Translations under genes and position numbers: made by a program
The notes under the pieces: generated by a model
Seen by the model: the letters and a program-made list of their open reading frames with translations, nothing else
Told to the model about the DNA's origin: nothing
Databases searched by the model: none
Source: Euclidia mi
Lineage: Eukaryota > Arthropoda > Insecta > Lepidoptera > Erebidae
Direction of reading: 5' to 3'
Length of the DNA: 64,000 bases
NCBI GenBank assembly: GCA_944739405.2
Contig: OX123196.2
Span: 70,579,688 to 70,643,687 of the forward strand
Shown: positions 40,907 to 51,974 of the stretch, piece after piece
Layout of the letters: every line of letters starts with the position of its first letter
Position numbering within the stretch: position 1 is the first letter of the stretch

Positions 40907-41400
40907 TCCTCTTCTTTCTCCGTGCCTCTTCCCATATCATTTGGGGTCGGCCCTCTGAATATGTTTGCGCCATTCGGCTCTGTCATTTATATCTGCTGGG
41001 ATCAAATTGCATAGTTGGTTAAGGTTTCTCCACCAAGTAGCTTTTGGGCGTCCTCGGGGTTGTTTGCCTGTGTCAATTTTAAGCGCGATTTTAACAGGGT
41101 GGTCTTCCTCGCGGCTCATCACATGTCCGTACCAGCGAAGTTGGGTTTCCTGCAGTTTATCTGGTATGGCTCGAACTTTGAAACTTCCTCGAACATGTTC
41201 GTTTCTGATTCTGTCCAGCTTGGTTACACCGCCTGCCCAACGTAGCATTTTCATTTCAGTGGCGTGAAGTTTCGATTGATGATCGCGTTTTGTTGTCCAG
41301 CACGCCGCGCCGTAGAGTAAAACCGGCCTAACGCAGGTTTTATATACTTTCCTTTTGATCTTAATGGGAAAGTATATAAAACCTGCGTTAGGCCGGTTTT
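40907..41400 (-). mobile_element. RTE-type LINE, 5'-truncated, with target duplication and snap-back 5' end
   Basis: AATTACTGTTTTTACC at 40891-40906 and 41401-41416 is a perfect 16-bp target duplication. Read on the minus strand, the frame from about 41366 to 40937 encodes the RT C-terminus: KRKVYKTCVRPVLLYGAACW, then MLRWAGGVTKLDRIRNEHVR, QLRWYGHVMSREEDHP and GRPKATWW, ending ADPK and a stop. The noncoding tail ends CCCCAAATGATATGGGAAGA ... GAAGAAGAGGA. At the 5' end the last 34 bases are an inverted copy of the element's own sequence. The insertion is in the CUB intron, opposite to the gene. Confidence 0.88.
41319..41400. repeat. Perfect 34-bp inverted repeat at the LINE 5' junction
   Basis: 41319-41352 and 41367-41400 are exact reverse complements around a 14-base loop that is itself normal LINE sequence (TTTTGATCTTAATG). 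The second arm is therefore the snap-back copy. Confidence 0.9.
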
Positions 41401-41416
41401 AATTACTGTTTTTACC

Positions 41417-44400
41417 ATTTAACACAAAACGTACTGAACTGATTTAGCAGTATACACCAGCATAGCACATGCCCGACCTTATGTCGCGATAACTGACACC
41501 CATTTGTATTGAACATCAGGAAAAATGTAGTGTAATGGAAGGCTTAAATCTACATACAAGAAATTCAATTAAAGGCAACCAGACAACGACAATGTAACTT
41601 CCGATGAAAGATCATAACAGGCAAAACAAATAGCACCAATCACTTCAGCATTTAAACTCGAAGTTAATAGAAACTTTCATATGTAAAATATATCCTCGCA
41701 TTCACAGGAGCGTTTGACAAAAGGCGAAGTTATTGCCAACTTGGATTACCCGGCTCCAACTCGCTACCAAAGTACCGGTTAGTGCTATTCTTGGTGGTAT
41801 GACGTCAGAAACTTTGACGGTTATATTCAAATTGAAGTTTTAATGAAGAATTGGATACGTTCGTGAGTGTGACGCCGTTTGATCAAGCGGTAATGGATGA
41901 GTAAGATGGAAATACTTAAAAGTAATTGTATGTGAATATTAATCAAAATTCAGAGAAATATATTCAGAAATCCGATATACGTGACGATGTGTGGAAAGTA
42001 AATAAGGGAATAGAGGTTTGTCAATATTGTAGTTGTCTTAAGTAGTCTGTGCCTACTCAGGGCAGTATCTTCTAAATACCTTAAGTAATACTAAAGGATT
42101 GATGATGTTAAAATGTTGCTAATTGTTAAAGAAGGAAAGCATTTTAGATACATGACAGGTTATTTAAATTATTGCGATATTATGAAGGCGCGTTTATAAC
42201 ATATTTTACACCTACATTCAGAATTGTTTGTATGGTGGCACTTACTTATCTATAAGTAACCAACCTGGGTCTTTTTAAGCAACGGACTGACTGTAAACTG
42301 CGTTTCAGGTTGGCCAGTGTAGTAAGTGACCATTTTACTGCCATCCAATTTGCATTAACATCATGTCTGGCAAAGTGCCCATAGGAAGGCAATAGGCTCA
42401 CCACAAACTTCGTATCCGCCCGTAAGTATTTAGAATTAAGGAAAAGATAACAGTAATAGAAATGAATCGTGTGTCACGGGTCATTTTACAAACATTTAAA
42501 CAACAGACATAGAGAATACTCAGTGTGAAGACCTGAGAAAGAAATAATCTTTTCCTTGCATTGATTCTGTGTTATGTGACAAATTGGTCCAAGAAGAAAG
42601 AATTTTAGACAGAAAATATCAATACAGTATCTTATATTTTGACGTTACGAGACGCATAAACAATGTGACTCAAACAGTCAAAACAGCAACATAGGTGAGA
42701 GAATATTGATACAAGATCTAAAATACAAGCACGTTAGCTATTTTTCAATTTATATTTCCCTGTGAAATATGAAACGTGAATTCCGGTTTACGATTCAATT
42801 CTCAACAAACACTGCATTCCGAATACCAAAATATTCAAACTTGTCCATTCCGCTCAAAAAATTCCAACAGCAAAAATTTCACACGGATAACCAGAACACA
42901 AACACAGTGGTTGAACTTAAATGGAATAAATTTGTAACCTCAAAGTAACTATTTGCTGGATTCGTTACGCACAAAGGAAACTATATAGTGAAACCACCTG
43001 TACGAAGTTGAGAACTATCCAACGACAGAACCGACAATAACTAACAAACTGATGGGCAGTATCCATACTCTGAATAGTTTTGAAGCTATGCGGGCAAACA
43101 TGCTCGTCAAATGAGACGTGGTAAATGGTATATTATGTCGAGTTGACGCTGAGGGATTTTGACTAGAAACGGACGAAGAAAACGAAAATGAAACAACTAC
43201 TGTTTAAGAACAATTCATAATAAAAAGTCAATAAGACATTTTAACTAAACGTAAACAACACTATTAATATCAACAAAAACGACATATCATATAACTTTAG
43301 TGTTAATACAATCGCAAAACTAAATTTGCTTTCAATTACTGGTGGGCTAGTATCAAATTCAGTAATTGAAGAAACACGTTGCAATATGGGCCATACATGT
43401 TGAACACTGTAATCCAACACAGATCTGCCGAATAAATGAGCCGATAATTTTACATGGAGTACGTTTAAATTAGTTTACATTTGAGTCTCTTTTCGTAATA
43501 AAGTATCCAATTAATAAAGTCCTTATTTAAATATCACATTAATTGCTCTTTTGTTCCTGTTACAGTCATTTTAATTACTCTGTAAATTAGCTAGCTTAAT
43601 AATATTTTATACGGTTCTTTCATTGTTGGATTTAATAACATGACCTTAATATTTTTCCTGAGATTATTTCAAAATATGTATTTGATTTAAACTATTAACA
43701 TTGTCAGCATCATGAAAACAATATATTCCATAACTTTTATTTATATCGTATCAGCAAAGTTTAGAATTTTTAGGATGAAATAGTAGACGAGCACAAAATT
43801 TTACAGAATTAAAACGATTTGGTAATAACTGTTTAAAAATGGCAAGGAGAGTAGTATGACTGTTTATTTTTCGAGTCACGTAGTCAGAATCGATTTAGAG
43901 AAATAAATTACTACGATAGTGGCCAAGCTATAGGCCACCCATCTATCAATTATTAAATGGTAACATGCTTTTAACATTACTTTTAGTAACGACGAAAGCA
44001 ATAACTTTGTCGTGAACCGTATGTACTATCATAATAATAAATAATTAAGCAGTAAGCTTGGCTTACTGACTTAATTTTATAAGAGTTCCTTACGTAGGTT
44101 GAAATTTTTTATGTCATAAAAGACTTTAAACTTAAAGATAAACGATATTAAGAAACCATGTCACATGTTTCTAAACTATAACATATCCATATTCCTTTAA
44201 GCTTTAGTTATTCAAAGCAGCGTTCTGTCATGTAAATAAGACATTTTTCTCCATAATATTATCATTATCTATATTCTATACTGTCTACATTGAGTCCACC
44301 ATCCGCAACTTTTCCAAGAGCTTATTTAGCTTCGCAGCTGTAAGTCTCCAACGCAGCGTCACGTTTCAAAGTTAGCGTCTCTTGTAACTAGAGTCGGTCA

Positions 44401-44730
44401 CGGAGTCTGAATAGCAAGTAGGTGCAATCTTCACTTGCATAGTGCAAGCCTGGTAGTTTTGTCATCCTTTTGTTGGAAACCAGGGCTCCTTAATAAAGTG
44501 GGACTGTCGTTGATTTTGTTCCAGGATTTGTTGCTGCAATGAGTAAATAAAAATCTTCTTTGAGTGTTACTAATGAAGGAATTTGGTCGAGATATAGTAT
44601 TTCTTCAAACAGCGACCAGTACTGTAGATAATCGCTTGTTTTAACTGTGGCAATTGCAATAATTTGTAATTTACTCAGTTTCGTGAGCTTCTGAACAAAG
44701 AAAATTAATTTTACTAATCACTATCATAAT
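41417..44730. other. CUB-gene intron, no feature recognised
   Basis: AT-rich. Only traces of SINE A/B body near 42340-42410 (GGAAGGCAATAGGCTCACCA) and of SINE E near 42470-42540 were seen. Confidence 0.4.
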
Positions 44731-45049
44731 GCTACTATCATCAGCCCTGTATATAAACTGTCCCACTGCTGGGCACGGGCCTCTTCTCACTATGAGAAGG
44801 GTAAGGCCATAGTCCACCACGCTGGCCAAGTGTGGGTTGGCAGACTTCACATGTCTTTCAAGAACATTATAGAGAACTCTCAGACATGTAGGTTTCCTTA
44901 CGATGTTTTCCTTCACCGTTTAGCGAGCGATAAATAACAATTTAATACGCACATAACTCCGAAAAGTCAGTGGTAGGCGCCGTGGATTCGAACCCGGACC
45001 CTCTACGTAGCAGTCTGTCGGTCTCTCCACTAGGCTATCGCTGCCTTGG
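44731..45049 (-). repeat. SINE family C, full length, with 10-bp target duplication
   Basis: CTATCATAAT flanks it at 44721-44730 and 45050-45059. The minus-strand head (GGCAGCGATAGCCTAGTGGA) and body are intact, making this the best-preserved C copy in the window. Confidence 0.9.
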
Positions 45050-45059
45050 CTATCATAAT

Positions 45060-46840
45060 AGCACCAGTAAAAATGCTTTAGGGTAATTTTGCTTCAGGAC
45101 TTAATTTAAGAACACGGTTAAATTATACTTATCTAACAGTAAAAATGCATATTTATGTAAAACGATGACATTTTGAATAATAAATGCCCAGAGGCTCCTT
45201 TTTTAAAGAATAAAATCTCCAAAAAGAAGTCTTTTTACTGAACTCACAATAGACATCATAAAGAAAGAACTTAATGCACTTTGCCTCTCCTTCGCAAATG
45301 GACATGGAAATGTCTGAATGTCTGCTTGAATATAAAAAGTCCCTTTTTACACTGTAAGTGTAAAACTAACAAGACAGTGCCAGACAAGAACTTGCAAAGT
45401 TTGTAGTTGCAGAAAGAGAACTCGTTAACTCATTTTGTGCAAACTTTCAAGTGTTAAAACTGATTCTGCTTGCTGACTAATTAAAACTGTGTTTTAGGCG
45501 AGCGATAGCTATTAAAACCTTTAATACTGGCGCTCGAGGCATAGTTTGCATAACAAAAACCCTTCTTAATTCATTCCTCGCCGTAATCTGGAGCCAAGGA
45601 AGAATTTTTAATATCAACCGGAGAGCTTTATTAAACGCAGTATATAAGCATAAATGCAAGTCCACTCTTTGAAATGCAAGAGGGGTTGGGGTGCAAGGGG
45701 TGTCCGGCTAGACGTGATGTATGAAGAGGGGTTCAAATCCGGGGGTCGTCACGTCTTCGCTATCGTTCTCGTTGAAATATGACAGCGATATAGCCCGGAC
45801 ATCGTCAGTAAGCCCGGCTCGATGAAGAAAATATTGCTGGCGCATGAGCGATCAAGCGAGTGCCACCAATTTATATAGACTGGTTCCTAAGGCTTGATTG
45901 AACAGCGTGGGAACGACGCGGAGCCGGGTATTATAGACAGCGAAATTACAGGATAAGTTATTTGATTGGAACATACGCCGGGATATCATCAAATTGAGAT
46001 AGAATTTTCAAAATTGTTCTAGCTATAATTAAATAGTAATAAACTATTATAGGCGTAGACTTTGGACATGACGTACCAAATAAATGAGAAAAATGAATTA
46101 GATTTTGCAGCTTGCGATGCCAGTCACGTTATTTGCGAGATTGGTATGGCATCGCTACGTAGATGATTTACTGTGATACGACTTAATATGATAGAAGTTT
46201 GACATGAAACAATACGTACATTATTGAGTTTTAAATTGCTTTATAATAATGGTAGTGTTTCAGAATAAAATTCATTTGTATTTTATGCAATTTTGCTCAT
46301 TTATTATTTCTTGGCGGTGGTCATTGGAAAATGAAAATGTATTATTGAAAGTTCAGGTCAACCAATGACAAATAATATTGTTATGGCAGCATAGTAATAG
46401 TTTATGATGACGTCAATGTCACTGTATAATTCAAGTATTCATATTGAGGTCAATCGATTGAGTAATTGTATTTATAAAACAGTGTTATACGTAAAACCTT
46501 TTAGTTGTATTGATCATAATGTTTTATTAATTGCTTCCGGATTTCCACTAGCGTTTTTCACTTCATCATACGTTTTTGTTGAAAGCGTTTGTTTAATGAT
46601 TCTGATCTAAATTAGTTTAACGTTTATTGTTTTTACTAGTTCAATTTGATAAAAACTATAATTGTTATTCGATTGCAGATAGTGTTGACATTTCATTATT
46701 TTACTTGTGGTTTTATTTTAATGGGGCTATTGATGTATTTTGCTAATTTGTTGCTTTTGGTATTTTAATTCACTTTTTTATTTAGGTTTATGTAATAATT
46801 TCCATAATGACACTTATTTTTATAAGGAATCATTTTTCTA
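45060..46840. other. CUB-gene intron, no feature recognised
   Basis: AT-rich with a modest GC-rich patch at 45700-45930. No exon or repeat family was identified. Confidence 0.4.
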
Positions 46841-47060
46841 TTGCTTCCGTGGTCCAGTGGATAGTGTATGCGACTGCTGATCGGAGATCCCGGGTTCGAT
46901 TCCTGGAGTTTCTGGGTTTTTTAGAATTCTCAGTAGCAGCACGGAGTCTGGTGATGTGCCCGGTAAAGGCAATAGGCTCGACCCCTATTACGTGGGACCT
47001 AAAAATGCATGGCGAAATGTGGGTTCGGAGAATAAAGGCGTGAGTCTATAGAAAAAAAAA
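46841..47060 (+). repeat. SINE family A with two internal deletions
   Basis: The head and body are present (TTCCGTGGTCCAGTGGATAG ... CCCCTATTACGTGGGACCTA). The region after the B-box is shortened, and the tail lacks the CACCTCTGCCTACCCC segment. Confidence 0.8.
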
Positions 47061-47730
47061 TTCTATTGCATGGGATACTATCATGTCGAGTATAGGTGAA
47101 GGAGGGTATTATTTACTCAAATCCTTTATTTCCTTCTGTGATATCTACAGTGCTGCCACAATGTCTATTGTCTATTCATCAGTGTTCATTGAACTAATTA
47201 GAGAATATAATCCTATCAAGCTTAATATATTAACAATCGTAATCCTGTACACCAATCAGGCCAACATTAGTATCATGTTTGAATTGAAGACAGTCGATCC
47301 GGAACCGCTCTGTGTAGATTCAGCTGTTGTTCCGACACAACAGATCAACACAACATTGTAATACATCAATAGGAACGTTTGCCACATTGGCGTTCCCCAT
47401 GTGTGCTCACGCCAAAACGTCTTGGGTGACAAATGGAATTGTCTGTCAGTATGCCTTGGTCAGATTTGATGGTTGAGTAGTGGTCGATAACAGTGGCTAT
47501 TATATTGATTACCGGTTAATCTTAGACACTGAACTGATTGACAGTACTATAACCATGAGTACTGTATGAAGACCTCGTAGCGATTTCGGTTCTTTGTTTG
47601 TGTTCGTGTTCGTCCACTGCTATTCTAACAGTGAAAGATCGTTATTTCTCTTTTTCTTTATTTCACCTGTCCTCGATGAAAACGTTATCATTTTCTGCCT
47701 TACTTGCAGATTTCTTTTTCATAAAAAGAG
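47061..47730. other. CUB-gene intron, no gene recognised
   Basis: The 92-codon frame at 47083-47361 has no recognisable motif or splice context. Confidence 0.35.
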
Positions 47731-48103
47731 CAGGCAGCGATAGCCTAGTGGAGACACCAACAGACTGCCATGCAGACGGTATCGGATTCGGATCCACGGC
47801 GCGCACCAATGACTTTTCGGAGTTATGTGCGTATTTAATGGTTAATTATCGCTTGTCCCGTGCCTCGGAGAGCACGTTAAGCCGTCGGTCCCGGTTGTCA
47901 TGAAAATCTTTGACAGTCGTTACAGGGTGTCAGTATCTTCTCAATAAGCTGACACTAGTCTAAACCATGGAATATCGCTATCCCTTCGGGTTGCAGAGGT
48001 CAGATAGGCAGTCGCTCTGTGGAAAAGCTAATATTCAGCCAAATCCGGGTAGACTAGGAAGCGAACCCCAGATTGAAACTGGGATAACGCTAAGAGGATG
48101 ATG
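47731..48103 (+). repeat. SINE family D, full length, with 8-bp target duplication
   Basis: AAAAAGAG flanks it at 47723-47730 and 48104-48111. The C-like head (CAGGCAGCGATAGCCTAGTG) joins the D tail (GTCCCGGTTGTCATGAAAAT, TCTGTGGAAAAGCTAATATT, GGGATAACGCTAAGAGGATG). Confidence 0.88.
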
Positions 48104-48526
48104 AAAAAGAGTAACAATTGCAAAAAAAATATTTTTTTTAAATCTGACGTGTATAACTATTGTTCAATAAAACTGACGCTTGCAATAAAACTGATTCTGA
48201 AATCCTAAATAAAAAACCAAATCAATATAAAGCAACTTATCCAAGTGTTGTAAAATTATTTTTAGCAATAATGAAGACATTTTTACTCCACAAATTTTAG
48301 GCGACAAAAATGTTCGCCGAAAATAAGACGATGATCAAATTTATGAAAGTAATATGAACACGCTTGTACATAATAATGTTAGGGGAGTTGTATGCCGTAG
48401 CTGCTTATCGCGGTCGTTATCACCAGATGAAGATATTAAAATATCCGGCTTAGCATCATTAACCCTTCTTAATGAATTGTGATAAAATATTGACCTCATA
48501 AATGGTGTATTAGTAGATCAGTTATA

Positions 48527-50123
48527 CACCCGCGGACACGCAAATCGACTCAACCCCTAATTGCACACATAAACTTATTTTTTTATAAAAGTATACAAGA
48601 TATTAATAAAAATTATATGTTATTTTAAAGCTTGGAATACCAGCTTTCAATTAATATCATAATTAGTAAAATCCATATACAACTTGGATGATTAATTAAG
48701 TCTAAACATAAAGGTACGAAAAACGGTAATTTGGGAAAAGGGGTTAGGTTAGGTTTTTCAGAAATAAAACAAAATGTTGTAAAAAATTAATTTAATCAAT
48801 ACTTGGTATTACTTCATCTAGCTCTTATTAGCGCCTCCAATCGGTTTCTCATCGATCTTATTAAGTTCGAAACCGTGTCTTGAGGAATGCTATCCCACTC
48901 CTCTGATAACGCTGCCCGTAGTTCTGCAACGTTCAAAGGGGCTGGATTTCTGGCTCGAACCCTTAGTTTGAGCTCATCCCATAAGTGCTCAATGGGATTC
49001 ATGTCTGGGCTGAGCGGAGGCCAGTCCATAGTGCGTATTTGCACTTCATGCAGAAACTGCTGAGTGATGCGAGCCGTGTGGCATCGGGCATTGTCGTGCA
49101 TTAAGATGAAATCTGCACCAACAAAGCCTGCGTAGGGAACAACGTTATCCTGGAGAATATCTCTGATGTAGAGATCAGCCGTCAAACCACGTCGTCGGCC
49201 TCCTCCAGGAACGAAAACAAGTTCCGTTTTTCTCTCCAACGATATGCCAACCCACATCATAGTGAAACCTCCTCCAAATGGGACCGTTTCGGTGAAACAA
49301 CATTAGTCAAACCGCTCACCCGGACGCCTGTAAACCCTGGACCTTATGTCACTGACATGCAGACACATTCTGCACTCGTCGGTGAATAAAACTGACTGCC
49401 ATTGCGCATCGTTCCAATCGAGATGCTCTCGAGCAAATTGAACGCGCGCTCGGCGGTGGTTTGCAGTCAATTTAGGTCCCGTGGCAGGTCTTTTTGGAGT
49501 CAAGTTGCTTGCCCTCAAGCGTCTTCTAACTGTCCGCTCACTGACAGCTACCCCCCGAACACGTCTCAGCTGTTGTTGCAGATCAACGGCCGTAAGGTGC
49601 CGATTTCACAGTGATGACAAGACAATGAAACGATCATCTCTCTCAGTGGTACTCCTCGGGTGGTTCAATCTTGGTCTCCGATTGAAGGCTCCGGTTTCTT
49701 GACACCTTCTGTGTATCCGGGATACAGCAGACTGGCTCAGATGACACTGGGCACCGACTGGTCGCTGTCTAAGCCCTTGTTGTAACAGGGCGATGACTTG
49801 AGCGGCTACTTCAGGTGTGGTATCCATAATTTCTTGATAACAATTAGTCCTGTTTGCAGAGATGTGTACCGGTACTTCTGATAAGCGACTGATAAGAAAA
49901 TAGGGGTGGCACCGGTTTTTATAGGGGTGGTAAGTCCCGCAAGACACAGGTAGCGTAACGCATGATATACATACTATTATTTTATGATGTTAATATTAAT
50001 TAAAAGCTGGTATTTCAAGCTTTAAAATGACATATAATTTGTATTATTATCTTGTATACTTTTATCAAAAAATAAGTTTATGTGTGCAAGTAGGGGTTGA
50101 GTCGATTTCCGTGTCCGCGAGTG
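48527..50123 (-). mobile_element. Tc1-like transposon, complete ends, inactive transposase
   Basis: The ends are inverted over about 150 bp, starting CACCCGCGGACACG at the left and CACTCGCGGACACG on the other strand at the right. Both continue AAATCGACTCAACCCCTA and CACACATAAACTTATTTTTT. TA flanks both ends (48525-48526, 50124-50125), the duplication expected for Tc1/mariner. The element is 1597 bp and contains one transposase gene on the minus strand. It lies in the CUB intron. Confidence 0.92.
48814..49827 (-). pseudogene. Tc1-like DD34E transposase with two in-frame stops
   Basis: From the ATG at 49827 (MDTTPEVAAQVIALLQQGLR) one frame spans 338 codons including the stop, the usual Tc1 transposase length. 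An N-terminal helix-turn-helix region (LSQSAVSRIHRRCQETGAF) is followed by the catalytic region: VLFTDE, LMHDNARCHTA and SPDMNPIEHLWDEL. The spacing between the second Asp and the Glu is 34 residues (DD34E). The frame is never shifted, but TGA at 49608-49606 and TAA at 49305-49303 interrupt it. Both look like single C-to-T changes, of Arg and Gln codons. All three catalytic residues remain, so inactivation is probably recent. Confidence 0.9.
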
Positions 50124-50622
50124 TAGTATACTAGAAGATGTCCGCAGCTGCGCTCGTACATTTTTTTCTTCCCGATTCTGTGTGATTCGGAAATCTTTCT
50201 TTTCTTAGTGCACCCCTACGGTACTCAAGAAACATACCTACCTACATGACTAATTGGAGCTTCTTACGTCCTGTACTTTAGGCGTTGCCTTGTCTGTTAG
50301 TTATTCAGAAACGCAAGAATTTTATATACACAGATGACTCGGTTTAAAATAGAAGAAGATGGTAACAATTTGCGAAATTTTATCCTGCTCTAACAAGTTC
50401 TTTTTTCAAAATATTACTGATGTCTATTTTCAAGTAGGTACATATTAAGCTACTTATTTAACCTGGAAACTTAACCAAATGTTGCACACGAATAAGGTAA
50501 AATATGGGTATCACAACCTTAAATTAAAAACAATTACCTATTTGAAAAATACTTTTGCTTCATGAGAAGATAGATAATCATGGATAAAGAATTTTATCGT
50601 TCTTACCAAGTTTCCATGTTTG
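50124..50622. other. CUB-gene intron, no feature recognised
   Basis: AT-rich intergap between the Tc1 element and the next SINE. Confidence 0.4.
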
Positions 50623-50882
50623 ACTGCCTCCGTGGTACAGTGGATAGCGTATGCGACTGCTGATCGGAGGTCCCGGGTTTGATGCCCAGGTTGGGCAAAA
50701 GTGTTACTGGGTTTTCCGAATACTCAGTAGCAGCCCGGAGTCTGGTGATGTGCCCGGTAACGGCAATAGGCTCGCCCCCTATTACGTGGGACCTAAAAAT
50801 TTATGGCGAAATGTGGGTGTAATATTTACACCTCTGCTACCCCTTCGGGGATACAGGCGTGAGACTATAAATAAATATAAAT
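50623..50882 (+). repeat. SINE family A, full length
   Basis: CTGCCTCCGTGGTACAGTGG, head and body complete, tail ATAAATATAAATAAA. ACCAAGTT near 50605 and again at 50886 may be the target duplication. Confidence 0.85.
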
Positions 50883-51061
50883 AAAACCAAGTTACCAAGA
50901 ATGTAAATGTAGTGTTAATATTCTGTTAACTTGACGTTCATGAGTCATATATAATATCCAACGTGAATACATTATTTGTTTTTGACTTTATTTAACTTCT
51001 TAACGCTATATACTCGTAGAATCATGCGAAGAGTAGTACTTGGCAGTTGTTACCAAGATAC

Positions 51062-51080
51062 CTCTCTCTCTCTCTCTCTC
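51062..51080. repeat. (CT)n microsatellite upstream of the CUB exon
   Basis: About nine CT units, 67 bases before the acceptor of the exon at 51148. It could serve as a pyrimidine-rich or branch-region context but is not adjacent to the splice site. Confidence 0.75.
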
Positions 51081-51147
51081 GGGCACTCGTCAGGCAGTAC
51101 TTGTACCGTTATGTGTTTTTGACGATTTTTCTCCCTCGTTGTTCCAG

Positions 51148-51292
51148 GCTGACCTGTCATGTCGCAACACCAAGCAGCAGGTAGGCGCGCTGTTTACGCG
51201 CAGCAACTTCGTGACGCTCAAGTACGTCACCGACAACTGGGGGACCGACGCCAACGGGTTCCGGCTCGTCATCACCGCCGTCAAGGACCCCA
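51148..51292 (+). CDS. CUB-domain protein, next exon (second half of the CUB domain)
   Basis: The acceptor CGTTGTTCCAG ends at 51147 and the donor GTAAGT starts at 51293. 48 codons plus one base encode ADLSCRNTKQQVGALFTRSN, FVTLKYVTDNWGTDANGFRL, VITAVKDP. This supplies the missing end of the CUB fold: the fourth Cys, the S-N-F-V-T-L-K-Y strand and the G-F-R-L-V-I-T-A final strand. Phase and domain logic link it to 36291-36514, giving a 14.6-kb intron. It ends in phase 1 and continues in exons beyond the window; none was found up to 64000. Both exons belong to one extracellular or membrane protein. Confidence 0.85.
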
Positions 51293-51693
51293 GTAAGTAT
51301 ATGAACTTCGTTGTCATCTCATCATCGTACTAGCGTTATCCCGGCTTCATCTAAAACTTGACGTTTCGCATTGGAATGTGCATCATCTGAGTAAATCTTC
51401 ACCTACATAGATTTTTACTATAGCAACCATAAGAAATATCAAAAATATCCTAAACATATAACATATTATAAGAGGTAAAATGATTAACACATGACACCTA
51501 CTGTAACCTTTAAGTTTAGACCGTATGCGTAATTTTATCATCTTACCTCAGACGAATAATATGAACCTTTTTGGTCATGAAAATCTTCAATCGTAGCTGT
51601 GAAAAGACGCATTTACCGTCGCATTCCACCTCGGTATATTCCAGGGCGCTAATCAATAGTACGGAAGAAAATCAGCCCAGCCGTAACATATTG
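51293..51693. other. No feature recognised
   Basis: Start of the intron after the second CUB exon. CTAGCGTTATCCCGGCTTCA near 51330 may be a scrap of the SINE D tail. Confidence 0.35.
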
Positions 51694-51974
51694 AAAAAAA
51701 TTGGTTGCCTGTAAAGTCGGTATACGGGCGAAAGTTTTACGTGACAACGACTTTGAGTGGTAAAATAATTTTAATGTGAATATTCATTCGTATAGTAGGA
51801 AGAAGGATGAAAGACGCGTGCCTTTCACCTTTTATGTCTGTCTCTCTCGCTCTTAGGCGGGACGCGTGCCTCTCACTCGCTCTCATTGTGAGCGCATAAC
51901 GTGAGCGGAGCGTAACGCAGTTTCTTGAAGTGTCACCCGGCAAACCAATTTATAAGACGTTGTCACGTCAAAAT
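51694..51974 (-). mobile_element. 281-bp MITE-like element, copy 2
   Basis: Reverse orientation of 11169-11449, same length and nearly identical. Lies in the CUB-gene intron, about 400 bases after the second CUB exon. Confidence 0.7.

Noticed and set aside
48744..48753. TTAGGTTAGG, the insect telomere repeat
   Set aside because: Only two units, inside the Tc1-like element between its inverted end and the transposase; chance occurrence.
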